The notes beneath the pieces were generated by a model that was not told where the DNA came from, did no database searches, and saw only the letters and a program-made list of their open reading frames with translations. DNA of 64,000 bases, taken from assembly GCF_002042965.1 (NCBI RefSeq), contig NZ_MZNT01000007.1:310001-374000 (forward strand). Reading direction: 5' to 3'. The stretch comes from Paenibacillus sp. 32352. GTDB taxonomy: Bacteria; Bacillota; Bacilli; Paenibacillales; NBRC-103111. Both the position numbers and the translations under genes were made by a program. Shown here in pieces: positions 51,596 to 60,734 of this stretch. Each line of letters opens with the position of its first letter. The stretch's first letter is position 1.

Positions 51596-52342
51596 TTACT
51601 TTAACTCTTTTAACAGACTCTCGAATTTTTTGGGACTCAATATTTCATGCGTGATAAATGTTCCATTATAAAATATGCTAAATGTTGTCCATGCTGATGG
51701 AGCCTTCTGAGCTTCTTCTCTCGCTTGGAAACAGTAGGTATTGAAATCAAATCCCCCGTTCCTTGCAACCTCCCTTAGTTCCTCTAATACTCCAACCGCA
51801 AAAGGGCACTGAGCTGTATAATAGATCTGGATACCCTTGGCATCTGGAACAGATGAGACGTTGAACGAAGGGATAGCGGCAGCATCATTCCATCTCAGCA
51901 CCATTAACTCAAAGTAAGGCCCAGATTCATCCACTGCTTTAAAACCCACGTGTTCGAAGTATTTCTTATCGCTCAAATAAGGCAGCTTCTTCTTCCCAAC
52001 AATATGAACAATACCATCCATACCAAGCGCCATTGCGTCTTCCTTGCATCTATTTAGCAATTGTTTTCCATATCCTTTATCCTTGTATCTCCCAGAAACC
52101 CATAAACAATTAATATACATATAGTTAGGTGCTTGAATCGGTATCCACGCTTTTTCTGCCGGAAGGTACTCTATAAACACCTTTGCTCGTTCGTTCAGAC
52201 GGACAAAAGTCAGCCCCTCTTCCATCCGGTCCTTAAGCCATTGTTTCTTTTCAAGCACGGCCTGCTCGTACTGTTTGGCACCTAATGCGCAGCAAATATG
52301 TTCTTGGTCAATATTTTGTTTCGTGATTTCAATGAGATTCAT
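51596..52342 (-). CDS. yoaP: YoaP-like acetyltransferase
   Basis: A 248-aa two-domain protein. The N-terminal GNAT fold has INCLWVSGRYKDKGYGKQLL, the acetyl-CoA loop. The C-terminal domain (about 170-248: IQIYYTAQCPFAVGVLEELR) is the thioredoxin-like YoaP domain. Length is near the 251 aa of the Bacillus subtilis YoaP. AAGGATGG precedes ATG 52342. The substrate is not established. Confidence 0.82.
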   Translation of the reverse strand: MNLIEITKQNIDQEHICCALGAKQYEQAVLEKKQWLKDRMEEGLTFVRLNERAKVFIEYLPAEKAWIPIQAPNYMYINCLWVSGRYKDKGYGKQLLNRCKEDAMALGMDGIVHIVGKKKLPYLSDKKYFEHVGFKAVDESGPYFELMVLRWNDAAAIPSFNVSSVPDAKGIQIYYTAQCPFAVGVLEELREVARNGGFDFNTYCFQAREEAQKAPSAWTTFSIFYNGTFITHEILSPKKFESLLKELK

Positions 52343-52482
52343 TCTAAGCCATCCTTTCTTAGACGATTTTACATGCTTTCATTCTGTGACATCGAGGTGC
52401 TCTGATACTCTGGATGTAAGAATCTCAATAAGCTCTTCATCCATATACACAAAAAGAATGTTAATTTTATCCACCATCCACT

Positions 52483-53262
52483 TTACTCATGAATACTAAA
52501 ATCATAATTTTCAACTTTTAGCAGCTTTCTTGATGCCGCCTCTCTCTCATAAGCGCAAGGTATGCTGTCATGAAGAAATTCCAATATGGAATCATCTATA
52601 TTCAGCATTTTTCCCACTGAGATGACTTGAAAGTTATCAGGGTCCGTATTGAAATCATCCTGTTCATACCCGCTGAAGAAAACCCATCCCAAGTCGCTCT
52701 CATCATAGGGTTCAAATCTCAGCATAAAGTTAAACTCATTCCTTGCTAATACGTCATTACTCACGGTAACCTTATTTTCAAAATAAAAGTCCATCTCTTT
52801 GGAATGCGGATCATCTAATTGGGTGTTGCATATATGGATGGAACTAAAATGAATAATGTCTCCATACTGTAAAGAATCGAGGTAAAAAGGCTGATTGACC
52901 AACTTCCCCTTGAAGTCGTTCCCAGCTCTCTCCATAATTTCTACCCACATCCGTTCTCCTTCATAGCCATTTTCAAGCACCGTTTCAGACATAAAAATCA
53001 GCTTAACCTTATCCCCCGCTTGAAGCTGTTGTACAATCTGCTCACTTGGAAGATAAAAAGTGTACGGGGATTCTTTATGTAGTTCAACTGCATTATCAAG
53101 CTTCCATGTCATAACTTTCCCACTCTCCTTGCATCGAAAATAATACCCAACGGAATCGAAGGGTCCGATTACCGTTTGATAGGCGGCGAAAGGACGTATA
53201 CATTTTACCACAAAATCCGGGTTCATCTCTCGTGTATCCAGGTACGCCCTCTCTCCTCTCAC
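52483..53262 (-). CDS. DUF2314-DUF2185 (Imm33-like) protein
   Basis: A 259-aa cytoplasmic protein. The middle (ENGYEGERMWVEIMER, FKGKLVNQPFYLDSLQYGDI) is DUF2314; the end (VSNDVLARNEFNFMLRFEPY, LGWVFFSGYEQDDFNTDPDN) is DUF2185, known as immunity domain Imm33 in polymorphic toxin systems. GTG 53262 overlaps the stop of the kinase gene as GTGA, a coupling signal, which fixes the start. No toxin gene is visible nearby, so an immunity role is not shown. Confidence 0.75.
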   Translation of the reverse strand: MRGERAYLDTREMNPDFVVKCIRPFAAYQTVIGPFDSVGYYFRCKESGKVMTWKLDNAVELHKESPYTFYLPSEQIVQQLQAGDKVKLIFMSETVLENGYEGERMWVEIMERAGNDFKGKLVNQPFYLDSLQYGDIIHFSSIHICNTQLDDPHSKEMDFYFENKVTVSNDVLARNEFNFMLRFEPYDESDLGWVFFSGYEQDDFNTDPDNFQVISVGKMLNIDDSILEFLHDSIPCAYEREAASRKLLKVENYDFSIHE

Positions 53263-54158
53263 TCTTTTCCCTTCCACCCTGTTTCATGACAAAGAACAGC
53301 AACGCTTTCCTCATAGAAACGCCGGTTCTTTTCCAGTCCCCTCTGTTTACACCACCCTACGGAGCTGAAGGAATCATAAAACGAATAAAAAGGCAGCACC
53401 AAATCGAGATCCAGTATGGGACGAACACTGGTATATCCTTGAAGATATGCATTTTTCATCGATGGCCGATCCTGCCACAGATAGCGGTCCATTTTCGTAA
53501 AATCGCACTCGGACGAGCCTCCCCGGGAACTCTCAAAGTCTATAACCCCGGCCAGACGTGATTCGTTCACCAACAAATTACCAGGCCTGAAGTCCATATG
53601 AATCACACACGGGCCATCCGGCGCAGGCAGCTTCGTGAAGACGGAATCAAAATGAGACAGGCATGCATCGTATAACCCCTGAGGAAGAAGCTCCCGGCAA
53701 GGAGCTTTGAATGAGTCAAATTGTCTCCGAATATAACTTCTCCAGTCTTGCTGCTCGATATATCGAAATCCGTCCTGCCCGTCATAGCCGTATCCCGGCA
53801 TCGGCACGGAATGAAGCTCGGCATGCAGCGCACCGATCGAATAGGCAAGGTTCACATCATCCGTATTCTGGAGCGGGCTCCCTTCTATCGCCATTAAGAG
53901 CAGCGCCCCGTTGGTTTGTTCATCCCCTTCCCATATATCAAGTACTCGGGGAACCGGAAGACGATACTCGTATAGTCGGTTCAACATGCTATATTCCCGA
54001 TACAGCTTGGTTCGATTGTAAGGAATTTTGATATAGACCGATCCCCCCTGCTGCAATACGATTTGTACAACTTCGGAACTGAATGAATCCGATACCGGTC
54101 GTATCTCATGCGCGGAAAGACCAAATGCCTCAATGGCTCTAAGGATACAGCTGTTCAT
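53259..54158 (-). CDS. Aminoglycoside phosphotransferase-like kinase
   Basis: A 299-aa protein-kinase-fold phosphotransferase. VIHMDFRPGNLLVNESRLAG carries the catalytic Asp (HMDFRPGN) and VIDFESSRGG the metal-binding Asp. The N-lobe has VYIKIPYN with the ATP Lys. GCAGGAGATGAG places ATG 54158; the open frame reaches 54269. It lies directly behind the ABC exporter and ahead of the DUF2314 gene. Substrate may be an aminoglycoside, a sugar or a peptide antibiotic. Confidence 0.82.
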   Translation of the reverse strand: MNSCILRAIEAFGLSAHEIRPVSDSFSSEVVQIVLQQGGSVYIKIPYNRTKLYREYSMLNRLYEYRLPVPRVLDIWEGDEQTNGALLLMAIEGSPLQNTDDVNLAYSIGALHAELHSVPMPGYGYDGQDGFRYIEQQDWRSYIRRQFDSFKAPCRELLPQGLYDACLSHFDSVFTKLPAPDGPCVIHMDFRPGNLLVNESRLAGVIDFESSRGGSSECDFTKMDRYLWQDRPSMKNAYLQGYTSVRPILDLDLVLPFYSFYDSFSSVGWCKQRGLEKNRRFYEESVAVLCHETGWKGKE

Positions 54159-54183
54159 CTCATCTCCTGCTTTCTTATTGGAT

Positions 54184-55987
54184 TCAGCCATACTGGTACC
54201 ATTGCGCCTGTTCCCGGTAAAAGGAAGCATATTTACCGTTATGCAGCATGAGCTGTTCATGGGTACCATCCTCTATCAGCTTTCCTTGGTCCATGACAAG
54301 AATCCGGTCCGCAAACCTCGCCCAGCCCAGGCGGTGCGAGACGAAGATGGCTGTCTTGCCTTCACACAACCGGCGAAACTGCTCGAATAGCTCCAATTCG
54401 CTGGCAGGGTCGATCGCCGCCGTCGGCTCATCGAGTATGACCAATTCCCCTTGTCTGAACATGGCCCTGGCCATTGCGAGTCTTTGCCATTGTCCTCCGG
54501 ACAGCCCCACTCCGTCTTCATCCAAACGGCCGAGCCAAGTGTCCAAGCCCTTCTCCGCAAACTTGTGAATTCCGCTGGCCTCCAGCGCAGATTCTATCTC
54601 TTTGTCCTCATGTGCCCGTGCAGGGCTGCCGAGCGTGACATTATCGCGCAAGGTAAAGGCGTATCTCTCGTGATCCTGGAATACCGAGCTGATACGTTCC
54701 CATAGAGCCTTGCGATTCGTTCCCATTGCCGACAGGTTCGCCCCGTTCCAGCTGACCTGCCCCTCACCAGGATCATACAATCCGAGCAGCAGCTTCAAAA
54801 AAGTGGACTTTCCCGATCCGTTATCTCCAACCAAAGCAATGATTTCCCCTGCCCGAATCGTCACATTCAAGTCTTTGAGAACGGGCTTATTTGAATTAGG
54901 GTATGTATAGCCAACGTTAGTAAACGAAATCTCCTTCAGCGGTCCCATCTCTGCCAGCGATGCCTCTTCATGAACCTGTGCCCTGTTTTCATTCAAAAAG
55001 GCAAAAAGATCCGCCGCTTTGCCAGCTTGCATAACCAGCTTGCTCAAGGGCCAGGTAAGTCTTATTGCAGTTCCTTGCGATTGGAGTACCGTTTGAAAAA
55101 CAATGGCAGCCAACCCGGGAGTCAATCCATCCCGTCCCACCAGGAGGATCAAGACGGCAACGGAGCCGAAAGCTCCCGTAATATGTACAAGCGATACCCA
55201 GAACCCGAACTTGTTTTCCCTTGCGGCTCATAGCAAACCTGCCGGAACGCTGGTTCAGCGTACTTGTGCTCCACAGTCGGATGAAGTAGCCGGTCGAATC
55301 GAATAGCTTGGTTTCTTTCAAGGTTCCGGGATCGGACAGCTGCTTCATCCAATACTGGGACAGCCGGCCATCCGTCGTTGCTTGTTTGTCCCATTTTCTC
55401 TTGGCTATTTCAATTTTTAATCGAAAATACAAGGACAGCCCGTTCATGGCCAGCAGAATGCACCCAAGCAACCAATGGCCCTGCGATACAACAATCACCA
55501 TGGCCGCAAGCGCTGCCAGTCTTTGCACGGAATCGATTCCGTTGCGGAGCATGCCGATCAAATCTTGGCCTGCGGCTTGATGAGCCTGGTGCAGCCGGTC
55601 ATAAAACTCGGAGTGCTCGAATCGTTCTAAAGGAACCGTCGTCGATATGGTAAAAATCTCGGCCTGAATGTATGCGGCAGCGCGGTGATTCATCGTCTCG
55701 TCAACGATCTTTCTTAGCGATTCCGCAATTACTTGCACGGTTATGGTTCCGCCAAAAAGAAACAAAACCGGAAGCATTTCATCTATGGTGGAGGTCCCCC
55801 ATGCAAGCCCGGTAACAGCCTTATCGATCATCTGCTTTTGAGACAGCATGAGGGGGATCACCAGCATCCCGATACCAATCGGAACGAACAGCCATACGCA
55901 TGTAAGCAGGGGCATCCGCTTTCCTATATGATATAACAGCAGAAGCATGCCGCTTAAGGTTCTGCGCCCTCCAAGAGCCTTATTCAT
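54184..55987 (-). pseudogene. ABC exporter half-transporter, broken by a one-base frameshift
   Basis: Two frames make one 600-aa exporter: the upstream piece (start ATG 55987) holds the membrane domain (MLLLLYHIGKRMPLLTCVWL...), the downstream piece the ATPase: Walker A GDNGSGKST, signature GLSGGQWQRLAMARA, Walker B LVILDEPTAAIDP, H-loop SHRL. The break lies at a run of three C (55218-55220): removing one base restores SRKENKFGFWVSLVHITG across the junction. All ATPase motifs are intact, so the lesion is recent or a sequencing error. It pairs with the gene ahead as a likely heterodimeric exporter. Confidence 0.82.
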
Positions 55988-55994
55988 TGTTCCA

Positions 55995-57812
55995 TCACCT
56001 CACTACCCCTTCCTGGTACCAGGAAGCCTGCATACGATACAGTCTTTCGTATTCCCCGCATGCCGTCATAAGCTGATCATGCGTCCCCTGCTCTATCAGA
56101 CGGCCGTTTTGCAATACCAGAATGCGATCCGCCATGCGGGCCGCCCCCAACCGATGGGTCACCAGGAAGGCTGTCCTTTTTCCTGCAATGCGCAAAAAAT
56201 CTGTTATTGCCGCCTTCTCGGCCAGTGGGTCTAACGCTGATGTCGGTTCATCGAAGAACAGGATGCTCCCCTCTCTAATGTAAGCCCTGCCCGCAGCTAA
56301 GGACTGCCACTGCCCTCCGGACAGTTCCCTTCCTCCGAACTCCGGGCCGATCCGCTCATCTAATCCGAGCCCCCAAGTATGAGCGTTCGCTTGCCTTAGG
56401 GCTGCTAAGAGAGCCGGATCGTCGTGAAGACGGCCTATGCTGCCAATGGCGATTTGTTCCCGAACGGACAGATTCATTTTGGTGAAATCCTGCAGGACAG
56501 CCGTGAAGCAACCGGATGCTTCTGTCGCGGACAAAAGTGTCCCAGCCTGAGAGTAATACTCGACGCTGCCGGATTGAGGCAGATATAGACCCATAAGCAG
56601 CTTGACCAGGGTGGATTTGCCGGATCCGTTCTCCCCTACGATAGCCATTTTCTCGCCGGCAGCTGCCTGAAAGGTTATATCTTCAAGAGCAGGGGTATCT
56701 CTTCCTTCATAGGTGAAGGTCAACCATTCTACCTTCAATGCTGCCGCTGTCGCTGCGGACCGCTGGGAGCCAGCCCTAGCCTCGCTTATGCCGCCGCTTG
56801 GGTACGAAGGAACATGTACTTTATCCTCCTCCAGCTGAAGGTACTGCTGCAGCTCATCCCACCGCAGGCTTTGCTGCTTCAAGCTTGCATGCAAATCCAG
56901 CAGTCCGGGCCATAATCCGCCAAGGGTTATGGCGATTTGAAGGAGTAACGCCACCTCGCCGGCTGTATTGCCGCGCTGGACGGCAACCAGCACTACGATA
57001 GCTGCCATGGCTGCACGGACCAAGGCGACCGCCAGCTCCGACGGAAGCTGCAGCAGCTGCTCTTTTATTCGTTGTCTCACCGTTTCCTTAGAGGATTTAG
57101 TGTGCAAGCGCATCCAGGAGGCCTGAAAATAGCTGCCTAGGTCAAGCAGGCGAATTTCTTTAGCAGGAATTCTCGAAGTCATAAGCTGCGCGAGATAATG
57201 AGCCCTTCTCCGCTCGGGAATTTGCTGGTGCTGAAGCCGCTCCGCTTTCCGTGCAGCATAGGATCGCAGGGGAAGCTGAATCGGGAGAGCAATTAGAAAG
57301 AAAAGAACGATTGCCCACTGACCGAAGTAAGCAAGGATGGAAAGCAATAGGACGCTTTGAATGAGTTGTTGGATGTAGCTATAGCCATTCATAAAAAGGA
57401 TTTCGGGCGAGGCGCGAAGAGCGCGGGTACGAAGATTTTGTATCGATGGTGATTCCAGTAGAGACAGGTTCAGCCTGGCGTTTTTCTCAAGAACTGCCCG
57501 CTCCACTTCATATTGGCCAATCTCATTTAACCGGTTGTGGGATAAGAGGGATGTACGGCCTATAAGGGCTTGAACCAACATGACTGCAGCAAGCCAGCCC
57601 GATGCGATAATAAGGTCTTGCTGAACCGTTCCGCCGTTCCATGCGGATAGTCCGTCTATGACCCACTTAAGCAGAAGAAGCTGAGCCGGCAGGAGAAGCA
57701 AATTGACAAAGTCGGCGGCCGGCTTAATTATGACCGGATTGGCATCGGCAGATGACAAAAAAGTGCTTACTGCCCTTATTCGCTGCCATAAAGGGTATAA
57801 AATAGAGTTCAC
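55995..57812 (-). CDS. ABC exporter, fused membrane-ATPase half-transporter
   Basis: A 605-aa half-transporter. The membrane domain covers about 1-320 (LLLPAQLLLLKWVIDGL and others); the ATPase has Walker A GENGSGKST, signature ELSGGQWQSLAAGRA, Walker B ILFFDEPTSALDP and H-loop VTHRLG. The second half-transporter starts 7 bp later, so the pair likely forms a heterodimer for peptides or drugs. GTG 57812 lacks a strong ribosome site, so the start is uncertain. Confidence 0.88.
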   Translation of the reverse strand: MNSILYPLWQRIRAVSTFLSSADANPVIIKPAADFVNLLLLPAQLLLLKWVIDGLSAWNGGTVQQDLIIASGWLAAVMLVQALIGRTSLLSHNRLNEIGQYEVERAVLEKNARLNLSLLESPSIQNLRTRALRASPEILFMNGYSYIQQLIQSVLLLSILAYFGQWAIVLFFLIALPIQLPLRSYAARKAERLQHQQIPERRRAHYLAQLMTSRIPAKEIRLLDLGSYFQASWMRLHTKSSKETVRQRIKEQLLQLPSELAVALVRAAMAAIVVLVAVQRGNTAGEVALLLQIAITLGGLWPGLLDLHASLKQQSLRWDELQQYLQLEEDKVHVPSYPSGGISEARAGSQRSAATAAALKVEWLTFTYEGRDTPALEDITFQAAAGEKMAIVGENGSGKSTLVKLLMGLYLPQSGSVEYYSQAGTLLSATEASGCFTAVLQDFTKMNLSVREQIAIGSIGRLHDDPALLAALRQANAHTWGLGLDERIGPEFGGRELSGGQWQSLAAGRAYIREGSILFFDEPTSALDPLAEKAAITDFLRIAGKRTAFLVTHRLGAARMADRILVLQNGRLIEQGTHDQLMTACGEYERLYRMQASWYQEGVVR

Positions 57813-57918
57813 CTCGCGTCAGGATGAATTTTCCAGAGAATATCTATATTAGCATTATTTCAAAAAAGATCAATACTATTTTGTACATTCAGAAATTTAT
57901 TTCCTCTAAAAAACGGAC

Positions 57919-57942
57919 AAAAAAATGCCCCTATTCCGGGGC
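57919..57942 (-). terminator. Terminator of the nucleotidyltransferase gene
   Basis: GCCCC and GGGGC form a short stem with TTTTTTTG on the minus strand, 20 bp after the stop codon. Confidence 0.75.
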
Positions 57943-57961
57943 GTTCTTCCTTTTTATAAAT

Positions 57962-58738
57962 TTAGTTCAAAAAAGGGGAGCATCGTTCGGACATGTACCG
58001 GATAAAGGACTGTGTCAAGACAATTCGTTCTTCGGCCGCGTACGGGGAAAGGATCTCCTGCCCCTCTCTAATCCTCAAAGCTTCCTTGACAATGGGATAC
58101 CAGCTGTCCGGCAGTCTGGTGAGCATCATTTCTCCTCCTCTCTCCTTCGTCACCATCTCCCCTGTCTCTAAGGTAATATACATGCGACATAAGGACAGCA
58201 CGCCGAATTCCACAGCCTCATCCACATGGGCGGGATCGATTGTCTCAGGCTTCCGATTAGCCTGCTTCGCCCAGTAACCTTCAAGATTTCGTCTCGTTAT
58301 ATCCCGTAGATCCTTCCAATCGGCCTCAATCGCAAGTGCGGACACGTCCGGCCCCCATACGGTCATTCCGTGATGCTTTAGCTGGTACCAGGTGATATGA
58401 TTATCCATATCCTCCCATTCAAACATACCCATTGACGTATACCGGTACCACTTCTGCCGACGTTCTTTTGGTATATGACTTAACAGGGAGTATTCCCCTT
58501 CCAGCTTATTGGCAAGGTCATTCTCCATAAGCAGTCGCTCATGAACCGCTTGTATACGCGGAAGCGTATGCTGATTCAAGCTGTACAGCACAGTAAAAAA
58601 ATCGATGTCGCTTCGTCTGGGATTATGATGTCCCAGTGCGGTTGATCCATATAAATAAACGCCGTACACTTGGCCAGGCAGCTCATCGGTTAATACACGG
58701 CAATAGCTGTCCATCACACGTTTTACTGTTTCACTCAT
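57962..58738 (-). CDS. Aminoglycoside nucleotidyltransferase-like protein
   Basis: A 258-aa protein. VYLYGSTALGHHNPRRSDID is the nucleotidyltransferase motif (GS...DxD), and the C-terminal domain (about 150-250: EFGVLSLCRMYITLETGEMV) is DUF4111, as in AadA-type streptomycin/spectinomycin adenylyltransferases. Start ATG 58738; GTG 58747 is an alternative. It may add AMP to an aminoglycoside; activity is not shown. Next to an ABC exporter pair and a kinase, it supports a resistance cluster. Confidence 0.82.
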   Translation of the reverse strand: MSETVKRVMDSYCRVLTDELPGQVYGVYLYGSTALGHHNPRRSDIDFFTVLYSLNQHTLPRIQAVHERLLMENDLANKLEGEYSLLSHIPKERRQKWYRYTSMGMFEWEDMDNHITWYQLKHHGMTVWGPDVSALAIEADWKDLRDITRRNLEGYWAKQANRKPETIDPAHVDEAVEFGVLSLCRMYITLETGEMVTKERGGEMMLTRLPDSWYPIVKEALRIREGQEILSPYAAEERIVLTQSFIRYMSERCSPFLN

Positions 58739-58866
58739 GGCTTTCACCCGTCCGCCCCCATCCCGTCAAATCAGCTATGGAAGCATTATACCATGCAGGA
58801 AATAAAAGGGGACCTTTTCAAACTGATTACACACTAATAAATCCGGCATGTCCTGGGATCATATCT

Positions 58867-59769
58867 CTATCGCATTCTAAATAAACTGCACATCAGCTCA
58901 ACTGCTGCCTGGGAGGTGCGGTTACGAAGATCCAGTGCAGGATTGACTTCAACGAAATCCGCACTAATCAGCGTTCCGGATTCTCCAATAAGCTCCATGG
59001 CCGTCTTGGCTTCCTGGAGACGGATTCCCCCTGACACAGGCGTACCGACTCCAGGAGCGGCGGATGGGTCCAGACCATCCATATCAAAGCTTACATGAAC
59101 GCCGTCCGTATGCCCGGATACCGCAGCCAGAGCACGCTGAACGACCTCCTCCATCCCCATCCGCTTGACATCCCTGGCAGAATAGAGCTGTATCCCCATT
59201 CGCCGGATCAGCTCCTCCTCTCCTGGATCCAGGGAGCGTGTACCGATAAGAACGACGTGTTCCGGCCGTATCTTTGGCTGATTCCCTCCCAATCGGGTCA
59301 GGGCATGATGACCGCAGCCGAGCGAAGCCGCCAACGACATGCCGTGAACGTTGCCCGACGGACTTGTTTGTATGGTATTCAGATCGCCGTGCGCATCGAA
59401 CCAAATGACCCCAATCCGCTTCCATTGTCCCGCCCCGGCAATACTTCCAACCGCAATGCTGTGATCCCCGCCAAGAATGAGCGGCAATCTTCCGTTTTGG
59501 ATTGAGGCGACGACGGTACGGTACAATCTCCGGTTCACCTTTACGATTTCCCGTAAATATTTGGCCTTCGCGCTCCCTATGACAGGCTCGGATGAAGCGG
59601 GTGGTACCATAATATCCCCTGTATCTTTCACTTCCCTGCCTTCCGATCGCAGACGCTGTATCAGCTCCGCACATCGTATTGCATCAGGGCCCATTCGGCA
59701 GCCTCTGCTGCCCGCACCCAGATCAAACGGGACGCCAATGATATCGATCGGTTTATGCTTCGTTATCAT
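58867..59769 (-). CDS. rocF: Arginase
   Basis: A 300-aa enzyme splitting arginine to ornithine and urea. Mn2+ motifs: LILGGDHSIAVGS, IWFDAHGDLNT and SFDMDGLDPSAAPG. The N-terminus DIIGVPFDLGAGSRGCRMGP is typical. GGGGGGAGT precedes ATG 59769. Last gene of the roc/put operon, 17 bp after proline dehydrogenase; its product feeds RocD. Confidence 0.95.
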   Translation of the reverse strand: MITKHKPIDIIGVPFDLGAGSRGCRMGPDAIRCAELIQRLRSEGREVKDTGDIMVPPASSEPVIGSAKAKYLREIVKVNRRLYRTVVASIQNGRLPLILGGDHSIAVGSIAGAGQWKRIGVIWFDAHGDLNTIQTSPSGNVHGMSLAASLGCGHHALTRLGGNQPKIRPEHVVLIGTRSLDPGEEELIRRMGIQLYSARDVKRMGMEEVVQRALAAVSGHTDGVHVSFDMDGLDPSAAPGVGTPVSGGIRLQEAKTAMELIGESGTLISADFVEVNPALDLRNRTSQAAVELMCSLFRMR

Positions 59770-59786
59770 GCTGCCCACTCCCCCCG

Positions 59787-60710
59787 TTACTTGCGCAGTA
59801 ATCCCTTCAGGACAAAGAACATGTTGGCCGGTCTCTCTGCGATACGTCGGGTGAAATACGGATACCACTGTTTACCGAAAGGGGTATAGATTCTTACTCG
59901 GAACCCGCGTTGAACCAGCTGCAGCTGGAGCTGAGGGGCTATGCCGTACAGCATTTGAAACTCAAACTGATTTCGCGGAATCTCGTGCTGCTCCGCATAA
60001 GCGATCACCGTATCAATGATGTTCGCATCATGTGTAGCAACTGCCGTATAATAGCCTCCATCGAGATGGGCTTTCACTAACGCCACATACTGATTATCTA
60101 CATCGGATTTATTGGGGTAGGCTATGTTCGCCTCTTCTTTATACGCTCCTTTAACAATTCTTACGTTTGCCGCATACTGCTCCAATCGGATTAAATCATC
60201 GGGAGAGCGGTATAAATAAGCTTGCAGCACCGTTCCGATATGACCTGCTCCGAAACGCTTTACCAGCTTTTCGAACAGCTCCAGCGTCATTTCAGTTAAT
60301 GTGGAATCTTCCATATCTACCCGTACAAAATTCCTATAATATTTGGCGGCTCCAGCAATCCGCTCCATATGCCGGGTACAGATTCCCGGGTCTATAGTGC
60401 ATCCCAGCTGACTAAGCTTTACGGAGACATGCGCATCCAGCTGCTTCTCATGAATAACCCGAAGCATTTCCATAATCTGGGCGGCCGCCTCGTCAGCCAT
60501 AGAAGGGTCTTCTACGCTTTCTCCCAAATAATCCAGTGTCACGGCAAGACCTTGACTATTCAGCTCTCTTACCTTTTTCAGCACTCCTTCTAACGACTCG
60601 GCAGCTACAAATCGTTGAACCCCCATACGCATTCCGTATTTACGGAACATCGACTTCACCATCTCCTGCTCCGCCAAAAAAAGCACTGCACGACGAAACC
60701 AGGAATCCAT
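59787..60710 (-). CDS. Proline dehydrogenase (FAD-dependent)
   Basis: A 307-aa barrel enzyme oxidising proline to pyrroline-5-carboxylate. Motifs: VSVKLSQLG, FVRVDMEDSTLTEMT, VRIVKGAYKEEANIA (FAD/substrate Lys) and VRIYTPFGKQWYPYFTRRIA. Length fits single-function Gram-positive enzymes. ATG 60710 has GGGGGAGG at good spacing; ATG 60716 is closer. Its product is used by the enzyme encoded before it. Confidence 0.93.
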   Translation of the reverse strand: MDSWFRRAVLFLAEQEMVKSMFRKYGMRMGVQRFVAAESLEGVLKKVRELNSQGLAVTLDYLGESVEDPSMADEAAAQIMEMLRVIHEKQLDAHVSVKLSQLGCTIDPGICTRHMERIAGAAKYYRNFVRVDMEDSTLTEMTLELFEKLVKRFGAGHIGTVLQAYLYRSPDDLIRLEQYAANVRIVKGAYKEEANIAYPNKSDVDNQYVALVKAHLDGGYYTAVATHDANIIDTVIAYAEQHEIPRNQFEFQMLYGIAPQLQLQLVQRGFRVRIYTPFGKQWYPYFTRRIAERPANMFFVLKGLLRK

Positions 60711-60734
60711 CGGCATGTCATGTCCTCCCCCTCT

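Noticed and set aside
55200..55240. Programmed ribosomal frameshift in the ABC gene
   Set aside because: Restoring the frame needs skipping one base, and no slippery heptamer plus downstream structure is apparent; mutation or error is simpler.
58806..58819. Short AAAAGG/CCTTTT hairpin after arginase
   Set aside because: Only six pairs and no clear T-run beyond the stem; too weak to call a terminator.
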